NCBI GenBank assembly: GCA_016703155.1
Contig: JADJCP010000007.1
Coordinates: 1-64,000, forward strand
Origin: Hydrogenophilales bacterium
GTDB taxonomy: Bacteria > Pseudomonadota > Gammaproteobacteria > Burkholderiales > Thiobacillaceae
Direction: 5' to 3'
Length of the DNA stretch: 64,000 nucleotides
Both the position numbers and the translations under genes were made by a program. Shown piece by piece: positions 1 to 12,204 of the stretch (the first letter of the stretch is position 1; each line of letters begins with the position of its first letter). A model generated the notes under the pieces. The model had not been told where the DNA came from and did no database searches. It was given only the letters and a program-made list of their open reading frames with translations.

Positions 1-1
1 C

Positions 2-1480
2 GAATCGTACGTGACCGAGACCATCAAGACCCCCTGGGTACGCGAAAGCCTGTCCAGGCGCGAGGCGCAACTGGCTGAGAAATACCTGGCCGGCTACCTC
101 GATATCGAGCGATCCCTGAAACGCATCGAAGACATCTTTTCCAGGGTCGGCATCCAGCCGCCCAAGCATGGCTTGTCGGGCTATCTGGAAGTAGATGCGC
201 CACGCATGAAAGACCTCGAATCCGCCTATGCCAACCGCGCCCTGGGCGAGCCGGCGCGCGACGTGCAGCGCCTGCACCGCGCCGTGTCCGGCGAGGCCGA
301 CTACATCTTCACTCCCGCCGCGCCGCATGCCTGCGACGCCGCGCTGTTCAAGACCCTGGCCGGCATCATGACGCGCATCGTCGATGCCGAAGACCGTCTA
401 CTGCTGCTCGAACAATGGGCCGGTAAAAAATCCTCGGCCAACATCAGCCGCGACGCGGCGCTGCGCTCAGCGCAGCAGGCGGCTGGGAAGGGCGCCCTGC
501 CGGTGGAGATGTGGAATGGCCTGGCAACCGGCTTCGAGACCGCCTACGCCTGGGGCAATGTCAAATGGGAAGGCAGCGAGATCTACGGCGCGGAGGTCGG
601 CACCGTATCGGATCGGCTCGCGCGCCTGCGCGATGAATACCGCAAGACCCTGGAGGCTGGGGAAGGCCCGTTGCGCGCTTGCCTGCGAAAAATGCTCAGT
701 TGCGGCATAGGCCTTTCCAACCCGGCGCCCGAGCAGGGTGACGTGGTGACCGCCACGGCAACGGTTACACCCAGCCGCCCGCCCCAGGACGCAACATGGC
801 TCTGGCGCGCCGAAGGGGCCGTCAGCCTGATTTCCTCGGGTGCTTACAGCGCGAAATTGCGGGTCGATGGCGATGGTCGCGTCGGCGTCGACATCGTCGA
901 TGCCGCCAAGGTCAGGCTGGCCACGTGTGGAGTGTCGATCACCGTCCGCAAGAAAGACAAGCCGGAGTCCCTGCACCCACCCAAGGATCCATCCTCCGCA
1001 AGCGCGCTCAGCGTCACCGTTCCCGACATCTGGAAGGGCGCGTCGCACGCCAAGGGCTTCAAAGTTGAGCGCGCCGAGGCCAAGGGCGGGCCATTGACCA
1101 CAAATATCTGCGGCTACCGGGCCTCGGTGCGCGCCGACGTGACCGGCACGCTCAACCCGTCCTTTGCGCCGCGCGGTCAGGCCGAGATCGACAAGCGCAT
1201 GGCCGAGGAAAAGATTGAGCATGCCCGTTGGAGCCGCGAGGCCGGCATCCGGCCGTATGCCATCGGCAACTTCAAGGGCGCGTTGCTGGAAACCAAGCTG
1301 CGTTATCGCAATGGCGGCTGGTCGGACGGGGGCTACCGCGACAGCCATACCGAGGCCATGGCGCACGGCTGGCTGTTGCGTGACGGCAAGAGCATCGAAG
1401 TGCATTACCACATTCGTTCCGACGGCTGCTTCAACGATTCCCAGCGGGCCTTCCAGGAAGCCCAGTCGCGCGCCGCCTGA
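2..1480 (+). CDS. Unknown protein with Ig/PKD-like segment, 5' partial
   Basis: The frame is open to the window edge, so the true start lies upstream. I do not recognise the family. The N-terminal ~230 residues look helical (charged, with motifs such as ESLSRREAQLAEKYL). A beta-sandwich Ig/PKD-like stretch follows at about residues 240-315 (VTATATVTPSRPPQDATWLW). The C-terminus reads KSIEVHYHIRSDGC before the stop. The next gene begins 57 bases later in the same frame, and the bases between encode protein-like sequence in a shifted frame (SEAKAILADP). The two are therefore probably one long protein broken by a one-base loss near 1465-1475 and a one-base gain in the C run at 1506-1510. Function is unknown; an envelope or extracytoplasmic role is a guess from the Ig-like folds. 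Confidence 0.6.
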   Translation, partial: ESYVTETIKTPWVRESLSRREAQLAEKYLAGYLDIERSLKRIEDIFSRVGIQPPKHGLSGYLEVDAPRMKDLESAYANRALGEPARDVQRLHRAVSGEADYIFTPAAPHACDAALFKTLAGIMTRIVDAEDRLLLLEQWAGKKSSANISRDAALRSAQQAAGKGALPVEMWNGLATGFETAYAWGNVKWEGSEIYGAEVGTVSDRLARLRDEYRKTLEAGEGPLRACLRKMLSCGIGLSNPAPEQGDVVTATATVTPSRPPQDATWLWRAEGAVSLISSGAYSAKLRVDGDGRVGVDIVDAAKVRLATCGVSITVRKKDKPESLHPPKDPSSASALSVTVPDIWKGASHAKGFKVERAEAKGGPLTTNICGYRASVRADVTGTLNPSFAPRGQAEIDKRMAEEKIEHARWSREAGIRPYAIGNFKGALLETKLRYRNGGWSDGGYRDSHTEAMAHGWLLRDGKSIEVHYHIRSDGCFNDSQRAFQEAQSRAA

Positions 1481-1537
1481 GCGAGGCCAAGGCCATCCTC
1501 GCCGACCCCCGGATTCCGGCAGACACCCTACAAGGGA

Positions 1538-4126
1538 ATGAAACTGGACGGTTCGGACATGCCGCAAGTCAGGCTGACCCCCGAAGCGCTGCCGAAACTC
1601 AAGGTCGGCGACCGCGTCATGGTCCAGGCCATCGTCGACAACGCCCAGCCCGAGCACCAGCCGTTCCGCTACGCCTGGACCGGCGTGGGCCAGGCCAGAC
1701 CCGAGTCGCTACGCGACGTGGCGCAGGTCGCGCTGGTTCCGGACAAGCCCGGCAAATACACGCTCGGCGTCTCGGTCAGCGGCCCGGAATACGAACTGGG
1801 CAGCGCCAGCATCGAGTACGAGGTCGCCGAGGTGCAGGTGAAGGTGGAACGCGTTCCGAACGCGGCCGCGCCGATACCTGTGGGCGGCACGCTGCGCTTC
1901 AAGGCCAGCCTCAGCGTCGACGGCAAGCCGGCCCAGGGCAATTACATTTACCGCTGGCAGCCGAACAGCGCACTCGACTTCCGGCCAACGGAAAGCGCCC
2001 AGGCCAGCCAGACCTCGGCGGTGTTTACCCAACTCGGCCGCCAGCCGGTGTGGGTGGAGGTACTGGAGCGCCGGGGCGACAGCCTGACAAGCGTCGCCCG
2101 CTCGGACAATCTCGACATCGAGGTCATCCAGCCCCGCTTCAGCTTGAGCGCGACCCCCAATGAACCTCTGGTCGGCCAGGAAACGCGTGTCACGCTCAAG
2201 GACGAGCCGCGCCTGGACGACAAGATTGCCGGCGTCCGCTGGGAGCACCGGGGCGACGCCCTTACCTCCGGCCCGGCCCAGGACGAACGGACATTCACCT
2301 TCAAGCCGAAAAACGTCAAGCCGGTGACCGTGAAGGCGCGTGGCTATCTGCGCGACGGCAGCGCGGACCTGGGCGAGACGGAGATTGCCATCCAGCCCAG
2401 GGCCTACGACGTAAAGGTGAACGCACCCCGTGCGCGGGGGTCGCAACCGAAGGTCTGGAAGTGCGACACCCAGCTGGGCGGCGCAGCCAAGTGCGGCATG
2501 GTGGACATCCCGCAGGGGCAGTTCGTCACCTTCCAGGACATCTTCATTCAGTCCGCCATCGCCCCACCGCCACCAGCACCGCGCTATCGCTGGACGGTCG
2601 ACCCCTCGGGTTCCTGCGGCCTGCCGGGCAGCGGCAGCGAGCTCCGTCTCAATTGCGGCAACACCGGCAGCTACACGGTGAAGCTGGAGGTGACCGACGC
2701 GGACGGCGCCGAACTCGGCACCGCCGAGACCAGCGTGAGCGTCAGCCTGAGCCAGGACAGCGTCAAGTCCGGCACGAACAAGGCACAGGCCGGCCAGAAA
2801 CTCGACGAGGCCAGGCAACTATGGAACCAGGGCAAGCACGACGAGGCGGTGGCCGCCGCCGAGGCCGCCGCCCGGATCGACAAGGATCTGGCCATGCCGG
2901 TCCTCGGCCAGTTCAGCCAAGGCCTCAAGCAGCAGGGCTGGGACGCCCTCAACAAGGGCGATCGCGACACCGCCATCAAGCGGCTGGAACAGGCCGTGCG
3001 CCTGAATCCGAACGACGCCGACGCGAACAAGAAGCTCGCCGATGCCCGCGACCACGTCGCCAGATGGCCCCAGGTCGAAGCCAAGGTGCGAGTGTTCGAC
3101 GACCACATCGCCAACCAACGCATATGGTCGGCGCAGCGGGAAATGCTGGCGATGCAGGACATCCTGCGCACCATGGCGGCCGGGCAGTCGTCCAGCAATC
3201 CCACCTGGAAGCGGGTGATGGACGACTTCAACAAGGGCCTGCGGGATTACACCCGCTTCACGCAGGAAAAATCCGTCCGCCATACCCAGTATTTCAAGGA
3301 AGAAAACTATCCGGAGATGCTGCGCAATGCCGAGTCCATGCGGGAGCGGGAGCTGTCGCCGGCCGACGAGAGGGAATGCCAGTCGCGCATCGACTTCGCC
3401 AAACGTTACCTCAAGGCCATCGAGCAGGATCCGGAGGCCGTCGGCGTCGGGGCACTGTTGACCGGCAAGACCTTCAACTGCGTCGCCGTGGATGCAAGCA
3501 GCGCGAAACGCTGGCCATGCACCATCAAGTTCGGCGGCACACCCGGCAACGTCACCGGCGAACTGAGCTGGACCAGCCTCGGCTCCGTGCACCGGATCGC
3601 CGGCAGCCTGACCGGAGAGTCGTTGCGCTTCACCGAGACAGCTGCCATCAAGACCGGTGGCGCCCACCTGAACGTCAACTATACCTTGACCCGCTCCGGC
3701 AACCGTCTGACAGGTAACTACCAGGACCCGGCCGATCGATCCACCGGTTCGTTCAACATCGACTTGAGTGCGGTGGGCACGGGCACCACAGCCAATGTCA
3801 CGGGAACCTGGATGACGACCGAAGGTCAGCTTACCCTGCTGCAAAACGGCAACCAGGTCACCGGTAACTACAGTCAGGACGGCGGACGCATCACTGGCGT
3901 GCTGAATGGCAAAGTGCTCGAAGGCTACTGGAGTGAAACAGATGCCGGCCAGCGCTGCGCCAGTGCGCGCGACGGACGTCACTTCTGGGGTCGCATCCGC
4001 TGGGACTTCGAGAGTAACCGTTTTGTCGGTGGCTGGAGCTACTGTGACCAGGCTGTGCCCGCGGACGGTCAGAGCTGGAAAGGTGAACGTACTGGCGCGG
4101 CACCGCATGTCATCCCGGTGCGGTGA
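1538..4126 (+). CDS. Large protein with repeated Ig/PKD-like domains, TPR block and beta-rich C-terminus
   Basis: Encodes 862 residues if the ATG at 1538 is used. That ATG has no ribosome-binding site at a workable distance, which supports it being an internal Met of a longer protein that includes the preceding frame. About four Ig/PKD-like beta-sandwich units occupy residues 1-405 (RYRWTVDPSGSCG in the last). TPR-like helices follow at about 412-500 (LDEARQLWNQGKHDEAVAAA and AIKRLEQAVRLNPNDADANK), then a helical linker. A beta-rich C-terminal region from about 640 has repeated GNxVTGNY motifs and ends in a Trp/Gly-rich segment (RIRWDFESNRFVGGWSYCDQ). No signal peptide is visible in this part. 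The architecture suggests an adhesion or binding scaffold, but the function is unknown. Confidence 0.65.
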   Translation: MKLDGSDMPQVRLTPEALPKLKVGDRVMVQAIVDNAQPEHQPFRYAWTGVGQARPESLRDVAQVALVPDKPGKYTLGVSVSGPEYELGSASIEYEVAEVQVKVERVPNAAAPIPVGGTLRFKASLSVDGKPAQGNYIYRWQPNSALDFRPTESAQASQTSAVFTQLGRQPVWVEVLERRGDSLTSVARSDNLDIEVIQPRFSLSATPNEPLVGQETRVTLKDEPRLDDKIAGVRWEHRGDALTSGPAQDERTFTFKPKNVKPVTVKARGYLRDGSADLGETEIAIQPRAYDVKVNAPRARGSQPKVWKCDTQLGGAAKCGMVDIPQGQFVTFQDIFIQSAIAPPPPAPRYRWTVDPSGSCGLPGSGSELRLNCGNTGSYTVKLEVTDADGAELGTAETSVSVSLSQDSVKSGTNKAQAGQKLDEARQLWNQGKHDEAVAAAEAAARIDKDLAMPVLGQFSQGLKQQGWDALNKGDRDTAIKRLEQAVRLNPNDADANKKLADARDHVARWPQVEAKVRVFDDHIANQRIWSAQREMLAMQDILRTMAAGQSSSNPTWKRVMDDFNKGLRDYTRFTQEKSVRHTQYFKEENYPEMLRNAESMRERELSPADERECQSRIDFAKRYLKAIEQDPEAVGVGALLTGKTFNCVAVDASSAKRWPCTIKFGGTPGNVTGELSWTSLGSVHRIAGSLTGESLRFTETAAIKTGGAHLNVNYTLTRSGNRLTGNYQDPADRSTGSFNIDLSAVGTGTTANVTGTWMTTEGQLTLLQNGNQVTGNYSQDGGRITGVLNGKVLEGYWSETDAGQRCASARDGRHFWGRIRWDFESNRFVGGWSYCDQAVPADGQSWKGERTGAAPHVIPVR

Positions 4127-4263
4127 CCCGCCCCACCCGAGGGACCGTGACGGACTGGAAACCACCTTCCAGGGCTGCTGTTACCGTGCTGTCCTGGTCC
4201 AGTCGGCACCACTGGGTGCTGGCTGAGTCCGGCGATCCACACGTGCCGCACGTGCGCGTTGCC

Positions 4264-4299
4264 CTCTTGATTCTTGCCTGGCGCCCACCATATTTAGGG
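4264..4299 (+). promoter_or_regulatory. Candidate heat-shock (sigma-32-type) promoter of hsp20
   Basis: A CTCTTGAT box at 4264-4271 is followed by the element CCCACCATATTT starting at 4285. This resembles the sigma-32 pattern (CTTGAA, 13-17 bases, CCCCATNT), with imperfect matches in both boxes. It lies about 45 bases before the hsp20 ATG. The gene identity fits heat-shock control; the promoter call is by eye only. Confidence 0.4.
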
Positions 4300-4341
4300 T
4301 GCAGGGCGCATGGCCCCGGTATTTGAAGAAAGGAGCGCAAG

Positions 4342-4772
4342 ATGAGCAATATTGTACGTCGCGACCCATATGCCATGGACGATCTGTTCGACGATCTCAT
4401 GAAGGGCTATTTTGTCCGGCCGATACGCTACCCGAGCGAAGCCCCGGCGATGCAGATCAAGATGGACGTCAAGGAAGATGAGAATGCCTATACCGTGCAT
4501 GCCGAAATGCCGGGCGTGAGCAAGGACGATATCCACGTCAACGTCGAAGGCAACACGGTGTCGATCAGCGCCGAGGTCCAGCGTGAGACCGAGCGCAAGG
4601 AGGGCGAAAAGGTCGTCCACAGCGAGCGCTATTACGGCAAGGTCTACCGTAGTTTCAGCCTGGCCAGGACGTTGACGATGCCCAGGCCAAGGCCCGGTTC
4701 AACAACGGGGTACTGGAACTGACCCTGCCGAAAAAGGCGGTTTCCACCGCGCGCCGTCTGGCGATCCAATAA
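4342..4772 (+). pseudogene. hsp20: Hsp20/alpha-crystallin small heat-shock protein, frameshifted near the C-terminus
   Basis: ATP-independent holdase chaperone of the small heat-shock family. The N-terminus (MSNIVRRDPYAMDDLFDDLM) and alpha-crystallin domain (MQIKMDVKEDENAYTVHAEM, PGVSKDDIHVNVEGNTVSIS) are intact. AGGAG sits 4 bases before the ATG. The frame as given runs to a stop at 4722. Shifting by one base at about 4663-4666 (GCCAGGAC where GCCCAGGAC is expected) restores the family C-terminus: DVDDAQAKARFNNGVLELTL, then PKKAVSTARRLAIQ and TAA at 4770-4772. The lost part holds the last domain strand and C-terminal tail, needed for oligomerisation. One missing C, so an assembly error is likely. 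Full length would be about 142 residues, normal for bacterial Hsp20. Confidence 0.8.
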
Positions 4773-4790
4773 ATCAGTGGTTCAGGCAAG

Positions 4791-4819
4791 AAAAAGGGCG
4801 GCTTCGGTCGCCCTTTTTT
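4791..4819 (+). terminator. Rho-independent terminator after hsp20
   Basis: AAAAAGGGCG (4791-4800) pairs with CGCCCTTTTT (4809-4818) across the loop GCTTCGGT, and six T residues close the right arm. It lies 19 bases after the restored hsp20 stop and separates it from argB. The A-rich left arm means it could also work on the minus strand. Confidence 0.85.
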
Positions 4820-4867
4820 GCGCGCCGCTTTGTAAAATCCCATGAACTTCACCCAGCCGGAAACCCC

Positions 4868-5755
4868 ATGTCCATCGCCCAGCTTACCCCCGCCGACAAG
4901 GCCCAAGTCATCTCCGAGGCCTTGCCTTACATCCAGCGTTTCTGGGACAAGACCGTGGTCATCAAGTACGGCGGCAACGCCATGACCGATCCGGTGCTCA
5001 AGGCCGCTTTCGCGCGCGATGTGGTCTTGCTCAAGCTGGTCGGCCTGAATCCCGTGGTGGTGCATGGCGGTGGCCCGCAGATCGAGGATTTGCTGAAACG
5101 CGTCGGCAAGAAAGGCGAATTCATCCAGGGCATGCGTGTCACCGATGCCGAGACCATGGAATTGGTGGAGATGGTCCTCGGCGGCCAGGTCAACAAGGAG
5201 ATCGTCAACCTCATCAACCAGGCCGGCGGCAAGGCGGTCGGCGTCACCGGCAAGGACGGCAGTTTCATCCGCGCCAAGAAGCTGATGATGGCCAACAAGG
5301 ATGTTCCAGGCGATCTGATCGATATCGGTCAGGTGGGTCAGATCACCAAGATCGACCCGAGCCTCATCGCCTTCCTGGATTCCGGCGATTTCATCCCGGT
5401 GATCGCCCCGATCGGCGTGGGCGAGCAGGGCGAGACCTACAACATCAACGCCGATGTCGTCGCCGGCAAACTGGCCGAGGTGCTCAAGGCGGAAAAACTG
5501 GTCCTGCTGACCAACACCCCGGGGGTGCTCGATCAGAACGGCAACCTGCTCACCGGTCTGACGCCCAAGAAGATCGACGAACTGGTCGCCGACGGCACCC
5601 TCTCCGGCGGCATGCTGCCGAAGATCGCCTCGGCTCTGGATGCCGCCAACAGCGGCGTCAAGGCGGTGCATATCATCGATGGCCGGGTGGAGCACGCCCT
5701 GCTGCTGGAGATCATGACCGACCAGGGCGTGGGCACGCTGATCAAGTCGTCTTAG
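4868..5755 (+). CDS. argB: Acetylglutamate kinase
   Basis: Cytosolic kinase that phosphorylates N-acetyl-L-glutamate with ATP, the second step of the acetylated arginine pathway. The 295-residue length is normal for the family. The amino-acid-kinase fold is clear: the N-terminal phosphate-binding segment VVIKYGGNAM, the substrate loop NPVVVHGGGPQI, and the C-terminal nucleotide region VLLTNTPGVLDQNGNLL followed by GGMLPKIASALDAA. The ATG is preceded by GGAAA at a usable distance. It stands alone between the hsp20 terminator and a convergent gene, so it is probably monocistronic. Confidence 0.95.
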   Translation: MSIAQLTPADKAQVISEALPYIQRFWDKTVVIKYGGNAMTDPVLKAAFARDVVLLKLVGLNPVVVHGGGPQIEDLLKRVGKKGEFIQGMRVTDAETMELVEMVLGGQVNKEIVNLINQAGGKAVGVTGKDGSFIRAKKLMMANKDVPGDLIDIGQVGQITKIDPSLIAFLDSGDFIPVIAPIGVGEQGETYNINADVVAGKLAEVLKAEKLVLLTNTPGVLDQNGNLLTGLTPKKIDELVADGTLSGGMLPKIASALDAANSGVKAVHIIDGRVEHALLLEIMTDQGVGTLIKSS

Positions 5756-5794
5756 GCGGATCAGGCGCGGCCGCGCGGGTCTACGCGATCCGCC
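5755..5794. terminator. Inverted repeat between convergent genes, possible bidirectional terminator
   Basis: GGCGGATC (5755-5762) is complementary to GATCCGCC (5787-5794), and the self-complementary GCGCGGCCGCGC lies between them. It overlaps the end of argB and the last codons of the convergent gene. There is no T tract, so intrinsic termination is uncertain. Confidence 0.3.
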
Positions 5795-6836
5795 GGGGCG
5801 CCAGCCTTGCCTCGATGGCCGTGCCGGCCTGCTCGCCCAGTTCGGCGTGCAAAGCGAGCAAGGTCCACGCCGTGTCGCGCCAGTGCGACCAGCCTTGGTC
5901 GACGACATCGGCTAGCGCGTGCCGATCGCCGCTTTCCAGCCAGCTGCCGTAGGCCTCGGCGAGTGCCGGGAACAGCGTGCGGCGCATGCCCAGGAAATTG
6001 GCGAAGTAGAAATGAAGCGCCGCCGGGTCGTTGCGTGCCAATAATCCGGGCAGGGTCGACAGGCAATCGGCATAGAGGTCGCGCACGGCGCGGACGACGA
6101 TTTCGGCCCGGCTCCTGAAGACCTCGGCTATCAGTGCCTCCCAAGCCGTGCCGAGTTGCACCCCGGCCTGAGCCTCGCCGAGTTCATGCAGAATCACCGA
6201 CTGCATCTCGGTCACCACCATGCGATCCAGTGCGGCCTCGGGGTCGTTCTCGAAACCATGGGCGGCGAAGGCCCGGCCCATGGCCTCATTCTTGCGGTTC
6301 CAGCGCCATTCCTCGTATTTCTCCCAGAGCCAGCGGCGCAGCGCCTCGGTGCGGATGAACAGGGTCCGGTCCAGGAACATCCCGGGCGGCGCTTCCAGGT
6401 CGCGGGCATATTCGCGACCGGTGACATAAATGTCGAATCCGTCGCGTACCTCATGGCGCAGCAATTCACCGAGGAAGAAGTGCGGTTTGCAGTGCCGGCC
6501 GTAGCCGCCGCTGTAAACCAGGCCATGACCGAGCAGCTGGCTATTGATACGGCTCGATTCGAAGGGATCGGCCGGGCCGCTGGCCAAGGGGATGGGGGCG
6601 TAGGCGGCCTGTTCGATACCATCCCACAGCTGGCCGCGCTGGTTCATCCAGTCGCCGACTTCGGCGCGCGGCATGTCCTGGGACAGCGGGATGTCATGCT
6701 CCCAGCGGTATAGCTCGCGCATCTTCAGCAGGAACGTGCACAAGCTGAGATCGCCCGCATACCGGGCGTCCGAGATATGGCAATTATGCTGGACCGTGTG
6801 GGTCAATTCATCGCGATTGAACGTGGGCATGGCCAA
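5781..6836 (-). CDS. Conserved hypothetical protein (Sfum_1244-like)
   Basis: A 351-residue soluble protein without signal peptide or membrane segments. The N-terminus HTVQHNCHISDARYAGDLSL is highly characteristic. I recall similar proteins annotated as the Sfum_1244 family in beta- and deltaproteobacteria, but cannot verify this here. Other features are a Cys/His-containing YSGGYGRHCKPHFFLGELL segment, a conserved VILHELGEAQAG stretch around residue 215, and a helix-rich C-terminal half. The HELGE motif resembles a metalloprotease HExxH only loosely and lacks the second His. No function is known. It is transcribed towards argB and shows no operon partner. Confidence 0.75.
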   Translation of the reverse strand: MAMPTFNRDELTHTVQHNCHISDARYAGDLSLCTFLLKMRELYRWEHDIPLSQDMPRAEVGDWMNQRGQLWDGIEQAAYAPIPLASGPADPFESSRINSQLLGHGLVYSGGYGRHCKPHFFLGELLRHEVRDGFDIYVTGREYARDLEAPPGMFLDRTLFIRTEALRRWLWEKYEEWRWNRKNEAMGRAFAAHGFENDPEAALDRMVVTEMQSVILHELGEAQAGVQLGTAWEALIAEVFRSRAEIVVRAVRDLYADCLSTLPGLLARNDPAALHFYFANFLGMRRTLFPALAEAYGSWLESGDRHALADVVDQGWSHWRDTAWTLLALHAELGEQAGTAIEARLAPRRIA

Positions 6837-7040
6837 TCTCCGGGGTTTAAATAGCCGATTGATTTAGTCGGATTATAGGTGTCGCGATCCATCAGGGGAA
6901 TCCAGCCTGGACGGAAAAGCACCGCGCCACCGCGCTATCGTCCGTTCAATATGCTTGGCGACGATTTCCGCAATCGCCGTGATCGGGTCCATCCCTTACA
7001 CTTTCAATGTATTTAACGTCCCTTTGGATCCGGATTTGTC

Positions 7041-9782
<2,742 letters not shown>

Positions 9783-10022
9783 AGCGGGTTGCTGGGAGGC
9801 CGCCTGAGCGGGATGCGGTCTGGCGACCTATGCCGCTTGTCTGCATGGTCCCGGCAACGGTGACTTCGGTTTGCTTTCAGGCGTGGCTGGACGCTCGGCA
9901 CGACTCAAAAACAGGTAGCATGCATGCCGCCCGTTGGCAGAAGAAAAACCGAGGTAATCCATGCCTTCCCGTATCCGGGACTCGGCAAGCGCGTACCCGG
10001 TTTGATGAGAGGCAGGGGAAGC

Positions 10023-12065
10023 ATGAAATTGCATAAACTCGTTATGGCTATTCTTGGTCTGTGCCAGGCGCTACCCGCGTATGCCGGTGGCGCTGACCGG
10101 CTGGATCAATTGCTTGCGTTAAGCCTGGAGGAGTTGATGGCGTTGGAAACCACCATCGCCACCAACGTGAAGCAAACGCTTGCCAGGACGCCTTCGGTGG
10201 TCACGGTCATTACCTCGGAAGACATCCAGGCGACCGGCGCGACCAACCTGGTGGACATTCTCGAAGCCGTTCCGGGCTTGCATGTCAGGGCCAGTCATTT
10301 TGCCTTCAGGCCTCTCCTGCATTTTCGCGGTGCCAATGCCACCCAGACCCTCCTGATGGTCAACGGTGCGCCCATGAAAGACCTGATGTGGGGCTTCGGC
10401 GTTTACTGGAAGGGGTTGCCGGCGAGCGTGATCGAGCGGGTGGAGATCATCCGTGGCCCAGGTTCCGCGCTGTTCGGCGCGGACGCCTCCAGCGGCGTAA
10501 TCAACGTCATTACAAAAACAGCCGGGAAAATCGGGCACTCCGAGGCCGGAGTACGCCTGGGGAGTTTCGACACCAGGGCCGCCTGGATGCAGCACGGGGG
10601 AACCTGGAATGGGGTTGATTTCGGCTTTACCGCGGCACTATCCGACACGGACGGACACGATCCCTTCATCCAAGAGGATGCACAGACCGCGCTGGATCGG
10701 AGCCGAGGCAGCGACGTCTCCGCCGCCCCTGGCAAGGCTCACTACGGCTGGCGCAACGAGGAACTGCGCTTCTCGGTCGCCAAGGGCCACTGGCGTCTGC
10801 ATGCCGACTACATGCACCACGGCGACCTGGAAACCGGACTGACTGGCACGGGCGTGCTGGACCCGGTGACGCGCGCTGACGACAGCCGATACAACATCGA
10901 TCTGCTCTATGGCAACGAGGCGTTCAGCAAGGACTGGGGCCTGGGCGCGGAACTGCGTTTTCGGCATCTCGACTACGCCTCCGGGGACGGCTTCCAGGAA
11001 CGTCCGCCGGGCTACGTCGATGGCGCCGGCACGACCTATCCGATCGGCGTAATCAATCAGTTGCGCTCGGCCGAGCGCAGGGTGGATTTTGAGGCCAGAG
11101 GGCTGTACAGCGGTTTCGAAAATCATTCCATCCAGTTGGGCGTGGGGCATTCCTGGCAGGATCTCTATTCAGTCGAGAATCGCCTAAACAGCCTCACCGA
11201 CCCGGGACAGCTGGTGGACGTCTCGGATACTCCTGCGGCCTTCGTCCCGGAAAAAAAACGTGGTATTCGTTATCTGTTCTTGCAGGATATCTGGACCATC
11301 GCTGAAGACTGGGAACTGACTGCCGGCGCGCGCTATGACCATTATTCCGATTTCGGCGACACACTGAATCCGCGTCTGGCGCTGGTCTGGCAAAGCACCG
11401 ACAGACTCAGCACGAAGCTGATGTATGGCCGCGCATTCCGGGCGCCCACGTTTCAGGAACTCTATTCCAAGGCGTCGCTGGCGCTTGCCAATCCGGATCT
11501 TGGTCCCGAACGTTCCAAAACCTGGGAGCTGTCATTGGCCTACGCTGCGTCAAGGTCGCTGCGCTTGGGACTGAATCTCTTCCATTTCGCACAGTCCGAT
11601 CTCATCGCCGCGACCGGGTCGCCAAGCCAATTCCAGAATACCGGGGATCACACGATCCGCGGCGTTGAAGTGGAGGCGCAGTGGCAGGCAACGAAAGCGC
11701 TCAGGATTTCGGGTAACTACACCCACCGCGAACAGGATGACACCCAATACCGTTCCGTTTATGAGGCGGATCGGGAAGCCTACTTGCGCGCCGACTGGTC
11801 ATTCCTGCCCAGATGGAACTGGAACCTGCAGGCCAACTGGATAGGCAAGCGTCCACGGGCCGGCGGCGATACGCGTCCGGCTCTGGCGGCGCAGACAGTA
11901 GTCGATACCACGATTCACTATGCATCCCGGGGCCAGTGGGAGCTCGCCGCATCGATTCGCAACCTGTTCGATGCGGATGCACGGGAATACCTCGGCCGAT
12001 CCGTCCCCTATGACCTGCCGCTGCCGGGACGCAATTTATATGCAGAGATTCGTCACAAATTCTAA
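10023..12065 (+). CDS. TonB-dependent outer-membrane receptor
   Basis: Energy-coupled outer-membrane transporter; the substrate is not evident. The start at 10023 is chosen because AGGGGAAGC lies just before it and it begins a good signal peptide (MKLHKLVMAILGLCQALPAY, cleaved after AYA). An upstream in-frame ATG at 9924 would place ~33 unlikely residues before the signal. The plug domain is clear (PSVVTVITSEDIQATGATNL, then VERVEIIRGPGSALFGADAS and GVINVITK). It is followed by ~500 residues of beta-barrel ending in the terminal Phe motif (LYAEIRHKF). At 680 residues it is typical for cobalamin/siderophore-type receptors. There is no cobalamin riboswitch, and no Fur box that I can see, in the 240 bases upstream. 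The 3' neighbour is a YfiR-like protein. Confidence 0.9.
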   Translation: MKLHKLVMAILGLCQALPAYAGGADRLDQLLALSLEELMALETTIATNVKQTLARTPSVVTVITSEDIQATGATNLVDILEAVPGLHVRASHFAFRPLLHFRGANATQTLLMVNGAPMKDLMWGFGVYWKGLPASVIERVEIIRGPGSALFGADASSGVINVITKTAGKIGHSEAGVRLGSFDTRAAWMQHGGTWNGVDFGFTAALSDTDGHDPFIQEDAQTALDRSRGSDVSAAPGKAHYGWRNEELRFSVAKGHWRLHADYMHHGDLETGLTGTGVLDPVTRADDSRYNIDLLYGNEAFSKDWGLGAELRFRHLDYASGDGFQERPPGYVDGAGTTYPIGVINQLRSAERRVDFEARGLYSGFENHSIQLGVGHSWQDLYSVENRLNSLTDPGQLVDVSDTPAAFVPEKKRGIRYLFLQDIWTIAEDWELTAGARYDHYSDFGDTLNPRLALVWQSTDRLSTKLMYGRAFRAPTFQELYSKASLALANPDLGPERSKTWELSLAYAASRSLRLGLNLFHFAQSDLIAATGSPSQFQNTGDHTIRGVEVEAQWQATKALRISGNYTHREQDDTQYRSVYEADREAYLRADWSFLPRWNWNLQANWIGKRPRAGGDTRPALAAQTVVDTTIHYASRGQWELAASIRNLFDADAREYLGRSVPYDLPLPGRNLYAEIRHKF

Positions 12066-12204
12066 GTGGAAAATACTCAGGAGGATGGGATGGTCAAGGC
12101 GTCACTTACAGCGGTTTCCAGTCAGGCCCGGAGGTAATGTAAGACATGCTCCGTTGCTTTTCGCAACCGTGCCCGAGCGCATCGGCTAAACAGCGGGCCT
12201 CCTT

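Noticed and set aside
467..1657. A 396-codon open frame on the minus strand
   Set aside because: It lies antisense to the first large gene, has biased Arg/Gly/Ala composition typical of GC-rich shadow frames, and no family features.
5781..6836. Metalloprotease suggested by HELGE
   Set aside because: It is not HExxH and no downstream metal ligand is evident.
9783..10022. Possible cobalamin riboswitch before the TonB receptor
   Set aside because: The B12-box and core elements expected for that riboswitch could not be found in these 240 bases.
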